A DNA stretch of 64,000 nucleotides from Hyphomicrobiales bacterium (GTDB taxonomy: Bacteria; Pseudomonadota; Alphaproteobacteria; Rhizobiales; Xanthobacteraceae). Made by a program: the position numbers and the translations under genes. This document shows positions 52,563 through 60,664 of the stretch, piece by piece. The stretch covers positions 15,001-79,000 of the forward strand of contig JAKFVL010000021.1 in the NCBI GenBank assembly GCA_021732215.1, given 5' to 3'. Each line of letters starts with the position of its first letter. The first letter of the stretch is position 1. Below the pieces are notes generated by a model, which saw only the letters and a program-made list of their open reading frames with translations, had not been told where the DNA came from and ran no database searches.

Positions 52563-53400
52563 GGTGATTCTCCCGGCGGCATCAGGCCGCGCCGCTACTC
52601 TCTTCGGATTGCCTGCTTCGGGCAAGAGGGGCGAGCCCAACAGCCGCGCGTCATCCCCGGGGGGCTTCGCCTGTATTTCTTTTCGTCATTCCGGGGCGCG
52701 CCCATTTTTGATGCGCAGCCTGCGTATACTGGCCTGCGTGCGCGCGAACCCGGAATCCATAGCCCGCTGGGGACGTGCCGCAAGAGTCGCAGAGCCATTT
52801 CCGGTCATCGCCACAGGTCTGCTGCGGCTTATGGAGTCCGCGCTCGCTCGTTTCGCTCGCGCCCCGGAATGGCGGCTGAGTGTTGAAAGCGCGGAGCCTC
52901 CAGCGGTATTCGATTGTCAAACAGCGAGTGAATTCTGGACGCGCAACTCCGTCCTTGCCGATCCGAGCGCTTCTCGCGCAGACCGACCCTTCTTTTTCGC
53001 ATGATCCGATTCCGAAAACCGGTACCCACTTTTCGGGATCATGCGCCCCGTTGAGGGGAGATGGAGCGCCGCACGGCGCAACATCTTGTCGTCTCGCGGC
53101 TCACTCCCGGCCTGCGACAGCCAGGATGCGACCCGCGCTCGCCTTGCGGCGCTCCATGCGCGGCGATTTCTGTCCGGGGGGCCGTGCTTCCGGGGCGAGG
53201 ACGATGGGGATCACCCCACCTGATCCGGCGCGCTTTCGCGCACCTTCATCCAGCCCGCGTCCAGCCTTGCGGCAGAGCCTCGTAGTAGGCCCGGACGGCG
53301 ACCCCCGGCCTCCCGAGTCCGTGCTTACGAGGCACAGCCGCAGGCGCCGCATCCCGCTCCGCCTTCAAGAACGTCTCCGGAAGACGTCCCCTCGCGAACG
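52563..53400. other. Gene-poor, repeat-rich stretch before the Panacea cassette
   Basis: About 840 bp with no convincing gene. The left part (to about 52880) has inverted GTCATTCCGGGGCGCG / CGCGCCCCGGAATGGC blocks typical of dispersed repeats. A palindrome lies at 52999-53044. The rest, to 53400, is GC-rich and looks like a degenerate dispersed repeat with several short open frames but no start signals. I could not define its ends. Confidence 0.5.
52999..53044. repeat. Rhizobiales GCATGATCC palindrome
   Basis: Ends GCATGATCCGA and GGGATCATGC enclose TTCCGAAAACCGGTACCCAC and TTTTCG, forming the well-known 46-bp imperfect palindrome (CATGATCC...AAAACCGG...GGATCATG) scattered in Rhizobiales intergenic DNA. 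Confidence 0.85.
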
Positions 53401-53432
53401 GGATGCGATGCAGATTAATCGAAAGAGAGACC

Positions 53433-53461
53433 TTGTCAAGGAATATTTTCCTACATATAGT
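53433..53461 (+). promoter_or_regulatory. Sigma-70 promoter of the Panacea cassette
   Basis: TTGTCA (53433-53438) and TATAGT (53456-53461) are 17 bp apart, an almost consensus promoter in an AT-rich stretch. The spacer contains the perfect inverted repeat AGGAA-TATT-TTCCT (53439-53452), so a repressor could bind between the boxes. Transcription should begin near 53468, about 138 nt before the Panacea start. Confidence 0.7.
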
Positions 53462-53521
53462 TTTGAAGCCGCTACATTCGGAGGATGAATTGAAATTCGG
53501 TTGGGCCCAAGTAACAGGCAG

Positions 53522-53554
53522 GGGAAGAAATTCCCTTTTCCGGGATATATCCCG
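53522..53554. promoter_or_regulatory. Two perfect palindromes in the leader of the Panacea cassette
   Basis: GGGAA-GAAA-TTCCC (53522-53535) and CGGGATATATCCCG (53541-53554) lie next to each other between promoter and start codon. They may be operator sites or leader hairpins. The first shares a GGAA/TTCC core with the promoter palindrome. Confidence 0.55.
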
Positions 53555-53605
53555 TTGCGATTCAGCAATACTTTTCATACATACTGGCGCAGCAGGAGAA
53601 CCACC

Positions 53606-54061
53606 ATGCCTCTGACTGCAATGCAGGCCGCCCGCAAGGTCTGTGAGCACGGCTCGTGGACCGTTACCAATCTTGGGCTTCAGAAAATTCTCTACATCGC
53701 GCACATGATCTACATGGGCGAGAACAACGGCGCTCGCTTGATCGATACAACTTTTGAAGCTTGGGACTATGGTCCCGTATCGCCGCAAGTATATCAGCGT
53801 GTGAAGATGTTCGGCGCAAACCCCATTCAAAACGTTTTCTTTGGAGAGCCACGTCCGAACGACGGTATGAGAGAAGCGCGCCTTCATAACGTGTGCACGC
53901 ATCTGTTTGGCAAAAAGCCAGCCGAGCTAGTCGCTATCACTCATTGGAAAGAAGGCGCATGGGCGAAGCACTATCGTCCTAACGAACATGGCATTGTGAT
54001 TCCGGATTTGGACATTTTGGATGAGTACAGACGGCGCGCCACCGCCCAACCAAGAGCCTGA
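53606..54061 (+). CDS. Panacea (DUF4065) domain protein, candidate antitoxin
   Basis: A 151-residue protein that is almost entirely a Panacea/SocA-like domain: TNLGLQKILYIAHMIYMGEN, DTTFEAWDYGPVSPQVYQRV and a C-terminal helix LVAITHWKEGAWAKHY. Domains of this family act as antitoxins of very different toxins. AGGAG precedes the ATG; the gene has its own promoter with palindromes and lower GC than its surroundings, a sign of transfer. It overlaps the next gene by 41 bp. Antitoxin role is inferred from family and context. Confidence 0.88.
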   Translation: MPLTAMQAARKVCEHGSWTVTNLGLQKILYIAHMIYMGENNGARLIDTTFEAWDYGPVSPQVYQRVKMFGANPIQNVFFGEPRPNDGMREARLHNVCTHLFGKKPAELVAITHWKEGAWAKHYRPNEHGIVIPDLDILDEYRRRATAQPRA

Positions 54062-54413
54062 CGGCAATACACAGCAGCCGTCCAAGCCGATCGCAGAAAT
54101 TCTAGCGCGCGGCACTGATGCGATTCCACCATTGCCAGTCGATCAGAGCGCAGCAGCGTTGGAACTTCGTCTTCAAAAAGAGATCGACGGTCGCAACCAA
54201 GATTTATTCTTTGTGATCGGGTTTCTCGTTGTCGCGATAGATGCTGCTGTCTTTCAGCACCTTCCTTGGGTTGGGATCGTTTGCATCTTCATACTTGAGG
54301 TTGTTCTATTAATCGGACTCGCCAAGCGTCTTGGCAACGAGCACGTTACAATTCTTTTGGATCGCTTGTTTCACCAACTGCTAAAATGGGTTGGCCCTAA
54401 GTCAGGTGACTGA
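54021..54413 (+). CDS. Small two-helix membrane protein, candidate toxin paired with Panacea
   Basis: A 130-residue protein with a polar, Pro-rich N-terminus (MSTDGAPPPNQEPDGNTQQP), an amphipathic stretch (about 40-58), two membrane helices (about 62-80, FFVIGFLVVAIDAAVFQHL, and 84-103, VGIVCIFILEVVLLIGLAKR), and an amphipathic basic C-terminus (LLDRLFHQLLKWVGPKSGD). It starts within the 3' end of the Panacea gene in another frame, so the two are co-translated. No family recognised. Paired with a Panacea protein, a membrane-acting toxin is the natural reading, though not tested. Confidence 0.75.
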   Translation: MSTDGAPPPNQEPDGNTQQPSKPIAEILARGTDAIPPLPVDQSAAALELRLQKEIDGRNQDLFFVIGFLVVAIDAAVFQHLPWVGIVCIFILEVVLLIGLAKRLGNEHVTILLDRLFHQLLKWVGPKSGD

Positions 54414-54478
54414 AGGTCCAGCCGCAACTGACATGCGTTCGGTTCGTTCTTAGGCATGCGACGCCAGCGCACGAACCG

Positions 54479-54745
54479 CTACCGCCACTTCTTCCTCAAT
54501 CCCAGTCGCCGAAACTTCACGCCGCTGCCGTCGGGCAGGCGCGTTGCGTCGTAGCCGCCGTCGATGATGGCGACGCGCTGCGGCATCTTTTCTTCCGGTG
54601 CGCGGGTGACGTCCCACCACGAGGCGCGGTGCGAGGCGCGGGGCAGCGCGAGATCGAGCAGCTCCTCGATCTCATCGATCGTCATTATGAATTCGTCGCG
54701 CGTCTGTTTCTTCAGATGATCGCGCAGTGGGTCGTAGGGGCTCAC
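54479..54745 (-). CDS. DUF7662-like protein, 88 aa
   Basis: An 88-residue cytoplasmic protein. YDPLRDHLKKQTRDEFIMTI with EIEELLDLALPRASHRASWW is the typical start of the DUF7662 domain (YDPLxxYL...IExILxxxLP.SA...WW). The C-terminal part GGYDATRLPDGSGVKFRRLG completes it. Function unknown; relatives are found near restriction, defence and mobile-element genes. Converges with the Panacea cassette across 65 bp. Confidence 0.75.
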   Translation of the reverse strand: MSPYDPLRDHLKKQTRDEFIMTIDEIEELLDLALPRASHRASWWDVTRAPEEKMPQRVAIIDGGYDATRLPDGSGVKFRRLGLRKKWR

Positions 54746-54780
54746 GGCTTTGTTCTCAGTCGAAAGTCAGTTGCGGTTTT

Positions 54781-54938
54781 TCCCTCCCCCTTGTGGGGAG
54801 GGTGGCGAGAACAAGCAAAGCGCAGTTCGAGCCGGGTGGGGGGTAGCAGATTTGCGGCGTACCCCCACCCCGGCCTTCGCTTGCGGACGATGCTTCGCAT
54901 CGCCGCGCTTGGCCGACCCTCCCCACAAGGGGGAGGGA
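54781..54938. repeat. Dispersed repeat with 23-bp perfect inverted ends (CCCTCCCCCTTGTGGGGAGG)
   Basis: A 158-bp element with ends TCCCTCCCCCTTGTGGGGAG-GGT in inverted orientation. The interior has the inverted GGGTGGGGGTA/TACCCCCACCC pair and an inner TTGCGGACGATGCTTCGCAT hairpin. It fills the gap between the DUF7662 and galU genes; such boundary repeats are common in Bradyrhizobium genomes. Confidence 0.85.
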
Positions 54939-54945
54939 CTAAATC

Positions 54946-55818
54946 TCAAACATACTTCTTCATTTCCGCCAGCAGGTCTCCGCGCAGATCCTCGCGGTCC
55001 ATGGCGTAGGCGATATTGGCGGCGAGAAAGCCCGACTTCGAGCCGCAGTCATAGCTCTTGCCCTTGAACTTGAAGCCGTAGAACGGCTGCTTGGCGGCAA
55101 GCGCCTTCATTGCGTCGGTGAGCTGGATTTCGCCGCCCGCGCCGCGCTCCTGCGTTTCCAGGATCTTGAAGATCTCCGGCTGGAGGATGTAGCGCCCGGT
55201 GATGGACAAGTTAGACGGAGCTTTGTCCCGCGCAGGCTTCTCCACCATGGCGTCGATCTGAAACATGTCGCCCTTGGGTTTGCCGACGCCGACAACGCCA
55301 TACATGTGCACGACGTCCATCGGCACTTCTTCGACCGCGATGATGTTGGCCTTGTCCGCGCCTGCCGCATTGGCCGCGTCGATCATTTGCTTGAGGCCGC
55401 TCGGCTTGTGCTTCACCAGCACGTCGGGGAGCAGCACGGCGAACGCCTCGTTGCCGATGATGTCGCGCGCGCACCACACCGCATGTCCCAATCCGAGCGG
55501 CGCCTGCTGGCGGGTGAACGAGGTCGCGCCGGCTTCCGGCTGGTCGCGTTCGAGCAGTTCCATTTCCCTGGTCTTGGCGCGCTCTTTCAATGTGTCTTCG
55601 AGTTCATAGGGCCGATCGAAGTGATCCTCGATGACGCCTTTGTTGCGTCCGGTGACGAATACGAGATGCTCGATGCCGGCTTCCAGCGCCTCGTCCACCA
55701 CATGCTGGATCAGCGGACGATCCACGACGGTCAGCATTTCCTTGGGCATCGCCTTGGTGGCGGGAAGAAAACGGGTACCGAGACCGGCGACGGGAAACAC
55801 GGCTTTGCGGATTTTCAT
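54946..55818 (-). CDS. galU: UTP-glucose-1-phosphate uridylyltransferase
   Basis: Makes UDP-glucose from UTP and glucose-1-phosphate, feeding exopolysaccharide, LPS and trehalose synthesis. The 290-residue protein has the nucleotide loop AVFPVAGLGTRFLPATKAMP, VTGRNKGVIEDHFDRPYELE, PLGLGHAVWCARDIIGNEAF and VVHMYGVVGVGKPKGDMFQI, GYTGRYIL-like ITGRYILQPEIF. Standard length. The rhizobial name exoN is equivalent. Ends inside the boundary repeat. Confidence 0.95.
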   Translation of the reverse strand: MKIRKAVFPVAGLGTRFLPATKAMPKEMLTVVDRPLIQHVVDEALEAGIEHLVFVTGRNKGVIEDHFDRPYELEDTLKERAKTREMELLERDQPEAGATSFTRQQAPLGLGHAVWCARDIIGNEAFAVLLPDVLVKHKPSGLKQMIDAANAAGADKANIIAVEEVPMDVVHMYGVVGVGKPKGDMFQIDAMVEKPARDKAPSNLSITGRYILQPEIFKILETQERGAGGEIQLTDAMKALAAKQPFYGFKFKGKSYDCGSKSGFLAANIAYAMDREDLRGDLLAEMKKYV

Positions 55819-56153
55819 GGGAGCTCTTGAAGGCGGCCTATGGAGGGGAACGGTGGCTGGGTAGCAGTTTTCGCAGGCCCGCTCTAGCGGGCGGCGAATG
55901 AATGGAACCTGAGCGATGGCTTGCGCGTCATTTCGCCCCTCACCCGATCCCTCGCAAGCTCGGGATCACCCTCTCCCCGCGTGCGGGGAGAGGGAAAAGC
56001 AGCGCGGAGCGCTGCGAAGGGTGAGGGGCGCTTGTCGAGCGAAAATACCGCCGTATTGGAGCGGCAAACTGCAAAAATCGCCGAGCGTTAAGTTCATGGA
56101 AACCGCGAGCGGGCCTGATACATTATCTTCCATAGGGACCGGGTGGATATGCG
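55819..56153. other. Intergenic stretch between galU and the transglycosylase
   Basis: Divergent 335-bp gap. It contains the repeat at 55934-56030; the last 50 bp hold the transglycosylase leader (TACATTATCTTCC, GGGACCGGG). No gene or other site was recognised. Confidence 0.5.
55934..56030. repeat. Dispersed repeat with CGCCCCTCACCC ends
   Basis: Inverted ends CGCCCCTCACCC and GGGTGAGGGGCG enclose three hairpins, the central one CCCTCTCCCCGC-GT-GCGGGGAGAGGG and one AGCGCGGAGCGCT. It is 97 bp long, a typical dispersed intergenic element. Confidence 0.85.
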
Positions 56154-57584
56154 ATGGGTGCGACGATTTCAGGACGCGGGCTTTACGCGGGATTGCTGAC
56201 GGCGGCGGCGTTGAGCGTGCTGCCTGCGACGGCCTATGCGCAGGGCTCCGGCGAGCGCAATCCGTTCAGTGCATTTCAGGATCTCTTCACCGGCTCGCTC
56301 AACCGTCAGCAGACCAACGCGCCGCAGCAGCAGTTTCAGCCGTCGAGCACGCCGGCAGCGCCCGCGCCTTCCTCAGGGGGCAGCGCGCCGAAGGAATGGA
56401 GCGGCGAAGATGGCGCTTCAGGCCATCCGCTGATGACGGCGAGCGCGATCCGCCAGTCGGCTGCGAATTTCAGCAACTGCATCGCGGGCTTTGAGGGCGA
56501 CGCCGTGCGGCGCGGCATTCAGGCCGAGAATTTCCGCCGCTTCACCGCGGGGCTGACGCCGGACCTGCGCATCATGGACTTCGTCGATGCCCAGCCGGAA
56601 TTCACCAAGGCCGTGTGGGACTACCTCGACATTCTCGTCACCGACACACGTCTGGCGCGCGGCAAGGAAATGCTCGCCAAGCATGCGGCGATATTCGATC
56701 AGGCGGAAAAGACCTATGGCGTCGATCGCTACATTATCGCGGCGATCTGGGGCATCGAGTCGAATTATTCGACGCAGGCCGGAGACCGGCCGGTGATCCG
56801 CTCGACCGCGACGCTTGCCTGCGTCGGGCGGCGGCAGAAATACTTCAAGGACGAATTTCTCGCCGCACTCGAAATTCTCAACCGCGGCGACGTGAAGCCC
56901 GAACTGCTGAAAGGCTCGTGGGCCGGCGCGTTCGGCGCGACGCAGTTCATGCCGACGGCGTTCAAGCGCGACGCGGTCGATTTCGACGGCGACGGCCGCC
57001 GCAACATCGTCGAGTCGGTGCCGGACGTGATCGCATCGACCTCGAACAAATTCAAGAAATCGAACTGGCAGAACGGCCAGACCTGGGGTTACGAGGTCGA
57101 GATTCCGCAGCGCTTCAATTTCCTTTACGCCGACCGCAGCCGTCCGCTGACGATGGCGCAGTGGCAGGCATTGGGCATCAAGCGCGCGGGAGGCAAGCCG
57201 TTTCCGCGCCTCACCGATCAGGCCTATCTGATCGCGCCCGGCGGCGCCGGCGGACCGGGCTTCCTGATGCTGCCGAACTTCAGGGCGATCATGCGCTATA
57301 ACCCCTCCGAGGCGTATGCGCTCGCCATCGGCCATTTCGCCGACCGGCTGCGCGGCGGCACGCCGTTCGTGCAGGCCTGGCCGCGCGACCAGCGGGTACT
57401 GACCCGGGCCGAACGCCTTGAATTGCAACAACTGCTGGCGAGCCGAGGTTTCTACCGTGGCGAACCGGACGGCTCGCTCGGCGGCAAGACGCAGGAGGCG
57501 CTGCGCAGCTTCCAGGCCTCGATCGGTGCACCCGCCGACGGCTTTGCCTCGTCCGGCATGCTCGACCGGCTACGGGTGCGCTAA
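56154..57584 (+). CDS. Lytic murein transglycosylase (MltB family) with peptidoglycan-binding domain
   Basis: Cleaves the glycan strands of peptidoglycan in the periplasm. Signal peptide ends near AYAQ; residues about 35-95 are a Gln/Pro/Ser linker. The SLT_2 domain spans about 96-395, with the catalytic Glu202 in IAAIWGIESNYSTQAG and GAFGATQFMPTAFKRDAVDF. A C-terminal PG_binding_1 module (about 415-475, RGFYRGEPDGSLGGKTQEAL) completes it. Membrane lipoprotein Cys is absent, so soluble. Alone in its unit. Confidence 0.93.
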   Translation: MGATISGRGLYAGLLTAAALSVLPATAYAQGSGERNPFSAFQDLFTGSLNRQQTNAPQQQFQPSSTPAAPAPSSGGSAPKEWSGEDGASGHPLMTASAIRQSAANFSNCIAGFEGDAVRRGIQAENFRRFTAGLTPDLRIMDFVDAQPEFTKAVWDYLDILVTDTRLARGKEMLAKHAAIFDQAEKTYGVDRYIIAAIWGIESNYSTQAGDRPVIRSTATLACVGRRQKYFKDEFLAALEILNRGDVKPELLKGSWAGAFGATQFMPTAFKRDAVDFDGDGRRNIVESVPDVIASTSNKFKKSNWQNGQTWGYEVEIPQRFNFLYADRSRPLTMAQWQALGIKRAGGKPFPRLTDQAYLIAPGGAGGPGFLMLPNFRAIMRYNPSEAYALAIGHFADRLRGGTPFVQAWPRDQRVLTRAERLELQQLLASRGFYRGEPDGSLGGKTQEALRSFQASIGAPADGFASSGMLDRLRVR

Positions 57585-57723
57585 CCCTTTCATCCGGTTC
57601 TGATTTCCTTGCTCTTGACGGCGCGGTCCGTCGCGGGTTTATGGAGCCCGTTCACCGTCAATTGCCGCGAATCCGCTCGATTGTCTGCTATGGTCGGCGT
57701 GTTATCCGCGATCCCGAGAACCG

Positions 57724-59409
57724 ATGCTGCACCGTAAACCCAAACAGCCGCGCCAGGCGCCGCCGTCTCCCGTCAAGGAGAGCGGCAGGACCACGCTGCT
57801 CGTGCTCCTGATCGGCATGGTGTTCGGCATTCTCGCGCCCGCGTCCGCGCAGTTGTTCAATTTCGGTTTCTCGCAGCCGCAACGTCAGCAGCAGCGTCCG
57901 CAGCCGCCGGGCGGCGGATTTTTCTCGCCGTTCGAACAGATTTTTCCGGGGCAGCCGACGCCGGCGCCGAGGGTCGATTACTCGCGCGCACCGGTGTCGC
58001 CGAAGAAGGACATTCCGGCGGAGCGCAACGTGCTCGTGCTCGGCGATTCGATGGCTGATTGGCTCGGCTATGGTCTTGAAGATGCGTTTTCCGAAAGTTC
58101 CGATCTTGGCGTGATCCGCAGGCACAAGACCGTGTCCGGTCTGATCCGTTATCAGCCGAAGGGCGATCCGGCCGACTGGGCTGCCGCCGCCAGGGGAATT
58201 CTCGCCAAGGAAAAGCCGGACGCCATCGTCGTGATGCTGGGCCTGCACGATCGTGGTGCGATCCGCGAGCCTGTGGTCGAGAAAAAGAAAGAAGACGAAA
58301 AGAAGAAAGACGCGAAAGCGAAGCCGGATGCAAAGGCTGCCGACGGCAAGCCCCAGGCAAAGGCGGATGGTGCTCCCGCCGATGCAGGAGCAGTCGCCGC
58401 CAAGCCGGATGAGACAAAGAGCGATCCGGAACTGGATGCGGATGACGAGCAGCCGCAAATTGCCGTGCCGGAGAAGTCGGCGCGAAGCGGTGCGCTGCAC
58501 GAATTCCGCGAGGATCGCTGGGTCGAGCTTTACGCCAAGAAAATCGATGAGATGATCGCGGTCGTGAAGTCGAATGGCGTGCCGGTGCTGTGGGTCGGGT
58601 TGCCGGCGCTGCGCGGGCCGAAGGGCACTTCCGACATGCTGTTCCTCGACTCGCTCTATCGCGACGCAGCCAATCGCGCCGGCATCACCTATGTCGATGT
58701 CTGGGACGGCTTTGTTGATGAAACCGGCCGCTTCATGCAGCAAGGTCCTGACTTCGAGGGTCAGATCCGCCGTCTGCGTACGCCGGACGGCGTGTTCTTC
58801 ACCAAGGCCGGCGCGCGCAAGCTCGCGCATTATACCGACCGCGAAATCCGCCGCGTGCTGGCGACCCGGAGCTCGCCGCTGGCGCTGCCCAGCGAACCAG
58901 CGACGCCCGATCTCAACGCACGTCCTGACGGACCGGCGCCGCGCCCGCTGGCCGGGCCGGTGTTGCCGCTGGTTGCGTCCTCGATCCGTTCGGATGAATT
59001 GCTCGGCGGCGCCGGGTCGCGGCCGGCTGCGATCGATGCGCTGGTGGCGCGCACGCTGGTGAAGGGCGAACCGCTGCCGGTGCCTGCGGGACGCGCCGAT
59101 GACTTTGCCTGGCCGCGCCGCGAAGTTGGCCGCCTGGAGCCCGGCGCGACGCCGCCGACGCCGGTTGCGGCGAGGTCGGAAACAACTCCTGCCGCCGCCG
59201 CTGCTGCAACCGAAGGAACCGCGCCCTTGGTGCCGCCGAAACCGAAACGCCCGCGCGTTCAACCGTCGCAAACGCTGCCCGGCTTCTTTGGCTTTCAGCA
59301 GCCCGCGCCGCCGCCGCCGCCGCGCCCGCGCTTTTTCAATCCAAACGCACCGCGCCCGCCGGGATCGATCGGCCCGTCGGCCTCCGCGCCGGGCGGCTTC
59401 TTCCGCTAA
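57724..59409 (+). CDS. DUF459 SGNH-like protein with altered catalytic blocks
   Basis: A 561-residue exported or membrane-anchored protein. One N-terminal helix (TTLLVLLIGMVFGILAPASA) precedes an SGNH-type domain (about 100-390): block I is LVLGDSMADW (Ser109), but block III is MLGLHDRG (His for the usual Asn) and block V is DGVFFTKAGARK (Phe for the catalytic His). A charged Ala/Lys insertion (about 180-250) and a Pro-rich tail (400-561, with a poly-Pro stretch PPPPPPRPRFF) follow. Possibly a scaffold or a different hydrolase; DUF459 proteins are linked to exopolysaccharide acylation. Confidence 0.85.
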   Translation: MLHRKPKQPRQAPPSPVKESGRTTLLVLLIGMVFGILAPASAQLFNFGFSQPQRQQQRPQPPGGGFFSPFEQIFPGQPTPAPRVDYSRAPVSPKKDIPAERNVLVLGDSMADWLGYGLEDAFSESSDLGVIRRHKTVSGLIRYQPKGDPADWAAAARGILAKEKPDAIVVMLGLHDRGAIREPVVEKKKEDEKKKDAKAKPDAKAADGKPQAKADGAPADAGAVAAKPDETKSDPELDADDEQPQIAVPEKSARSGALHEFREDRWVELYAKKIDEMIAVVKSNGVPVLWVGLPALRGPKGTSDMLFLDSLYRDAANRAGITYVDVWDGFVDETGRFMQQGPDFEGQIRRLRTPDGVFFTKAGARKLAHYTDREIRRVLATRSSPLALPSEPATPDLNARPDGPAPRPLAGPVLPLVASSIRSDELLGGAGSRPAAIDALVARTLVKGEPLPVPAGRADDFAWPRREVGRLEPGATPPTPVAARSETTPAAAAAATEGTAPLVPPKPKRPRVQPSQTLPGFFGFQQPAPPPPPRPRFFNPNAPRPPGSIGPSASAPGGFFR

Positions 59410-59571
59410 CGGCCTTTCCGCGCATTCCTGCGATATGATCCTGCGAAGGTCTGTACCTGCTGCGGTGCACGTTGACTTGCGGTATTGGCGTGACAAACTT
59501 TTCTCCAAAGCGATGCGTACAAGCGCACGTCAGCGGCGGATCAATCGCTGCGACTTCAGGGAGAGAGCGTC

Positions 59572-60459
59572 ATGCCCGTGACCATCCGTCCGCTGCATCC
59601 CGTGATCGCCGGCGAAGTGTCCGGCGTGGATATCACCAAGCCGCTGTCGGGCGATGATGTCGCCGCCATCGAAGCCGGAATGGATCGCTACGCGGTGCTG
59701 GTGTTTCACGACCAGCCGTTCAGCGACGAGCAGCAGATGGCGTTTGCGAAAAACTTCGGCACACCCGAGATTCCGAAGGGCGCGAGCGTCACCAAGCCGG
59801 AGGACTATCGGCTCAAGACCGGCCTCGCGGATGTGTCCAATCTCGACAAGAATGGCGCGCCGCGTGCGCGCGACGACCGCCAGCGGCTGTTCGGTCTCGG
59901 TAACTGTCTGTGGCATTCAGACAGCTCTTTCCGCCCTATCCCGGCGAAATACTCGATGCTCTCGGCGCGCACGCTCAACACCAGGGGCGGCAACACCGAA
60001 TTCGCCGACATGCGCGCGGCCTATGACGATCTCGACGGCGAACTGAAAGCCGAGATCGAGGACATGATCTGCGAGCATTCGCTGATGTATTCGCGCGGCG
60101 CGCTCGGTTTCCTCGATTACACCGACGAGGAAAAGGCGATGTTCAAGCCGGTGCTGCAGCGGATGGTGCGTACTCATCCGGTCACCGGGCGTAAATCGCT
60201 TTATCTGTCATCGCATGCGGGCGGTATTGTGGGCCTGCCGGTTCCTGACGCGCGTGTGCTGTTGCGCGATCTCAACGAGCACGCGACGCAGCCGAAGTAC
60301 GTCTATGTGCACAAGTGGAAACTGCATGATCTCGTGATGTGGGACAATCGCCAGACCATGCATCGCGTCCGCCGTTACGATGAGAGCCAGCCGCGCGACA
60401 TGCGCCGCGCTACCATCGCCGGCGATGCGCCGACCGTTGCGCAGCAGGCGGCGGAGTAA
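59572..60459 (+). CDS. TauD/TfdA-family 2-oxoglutarate dioxygenase
   Basis: A 295-residue Fe(II)/2-oxoglutarate dioxygenase. HxD is His115-Asp117 (LWHSDSSFRPIPAKYSML), the distal His is in NRQTMHRVRRYD and the 2-oxoglutarate arginine in MRRATIAG. ITIRPLHPVIAGEVSGVDI is the usual TauD start. It lies close to TfdA/2,4-D-type and alpha-ketoglutarate-dependent dioxygenases; the substrate (sulfonate, aryloxyacid or other) is not defined. AGGGAGAGAG precedes the ATG. Alone in its unit. Confidence 0.92.
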   Translation: MPVTIRPLHPVIAGEVSGVDITKPLSGDDVAAIEAGMDRYAVLVFHDQPFSDEQQMAFAKNFGTPEIPKGASVTKPEDYRLKTGLADVSNLDKNGAPRARDDRQRLFGLGNCLWHSDSSFRPIPAKYSMLSARTLNTRGGNTEFADMRAAYDDLDGELKAEIEDMICEHSLMYSRGALGFLDYTDEEKAMFKPVLQRMVRTHPVTGRKSLYLSSHAGGIVGLPVPDARVLLRDLNEHATQPKYVYVHKWKLHDLVMWDNRQTMHRVRRYDESQPRDMRRATIAGDAPTVAQQAAE

Positions 60460-60604
60460 TTTTTTCCCGTTTTGAATCTTTCCGCGCGGGAAACAGAAGA
60501 ACGTCAGCACTTACGACATATCACTGCACAGTTTGGCGCAATCGTGTGCAGTTTGTCGCAAACATGTCATCGATCTTCATGACGACATTATCGGCAAGTT
60601 CCGC

Positions 60605-60629
60605 GGAACGGCATGCCGGTTCCCGTGTT
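60605..60629 (+). promoter_or_regulatory. EcfG-type (general stress response) promoter
   Basis: GGAAC (60605-60609) and TGTT (60626-60629) separated by 16 bp resemble the EcfG consensus GGAAC-N16-17-CGTT. The ATG of the PRC-barrel gene is 36 nt downstream. The -10 has T for the usual C, so it is moderate. PRC-barrel proteins are frequently part of this regulon. Confidence 0.5.
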
Positions 60630-60664
60630 GGTTCTACATCGAATTCAATGATGGAGGATTTAAC

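Noticed and set aside
53246-53902. 218-codon minus-strand frame across the left part of the Panacea gene
   Set aside because: It crosses the promoter and the Panacea gene and has no start signal; the plus strand has promoter, ribosome site and a domain.
57688-59508. 606-codon open frame on the minus strand opposite the DUF459 gene
   Set aside because: It is a shadow of the high-GC third-position pattern of the plus-strand gene; it is Arg/Ala/Gly-rich without domain motifs, while the plus frame has a start, an SGNH domain and normal composition.
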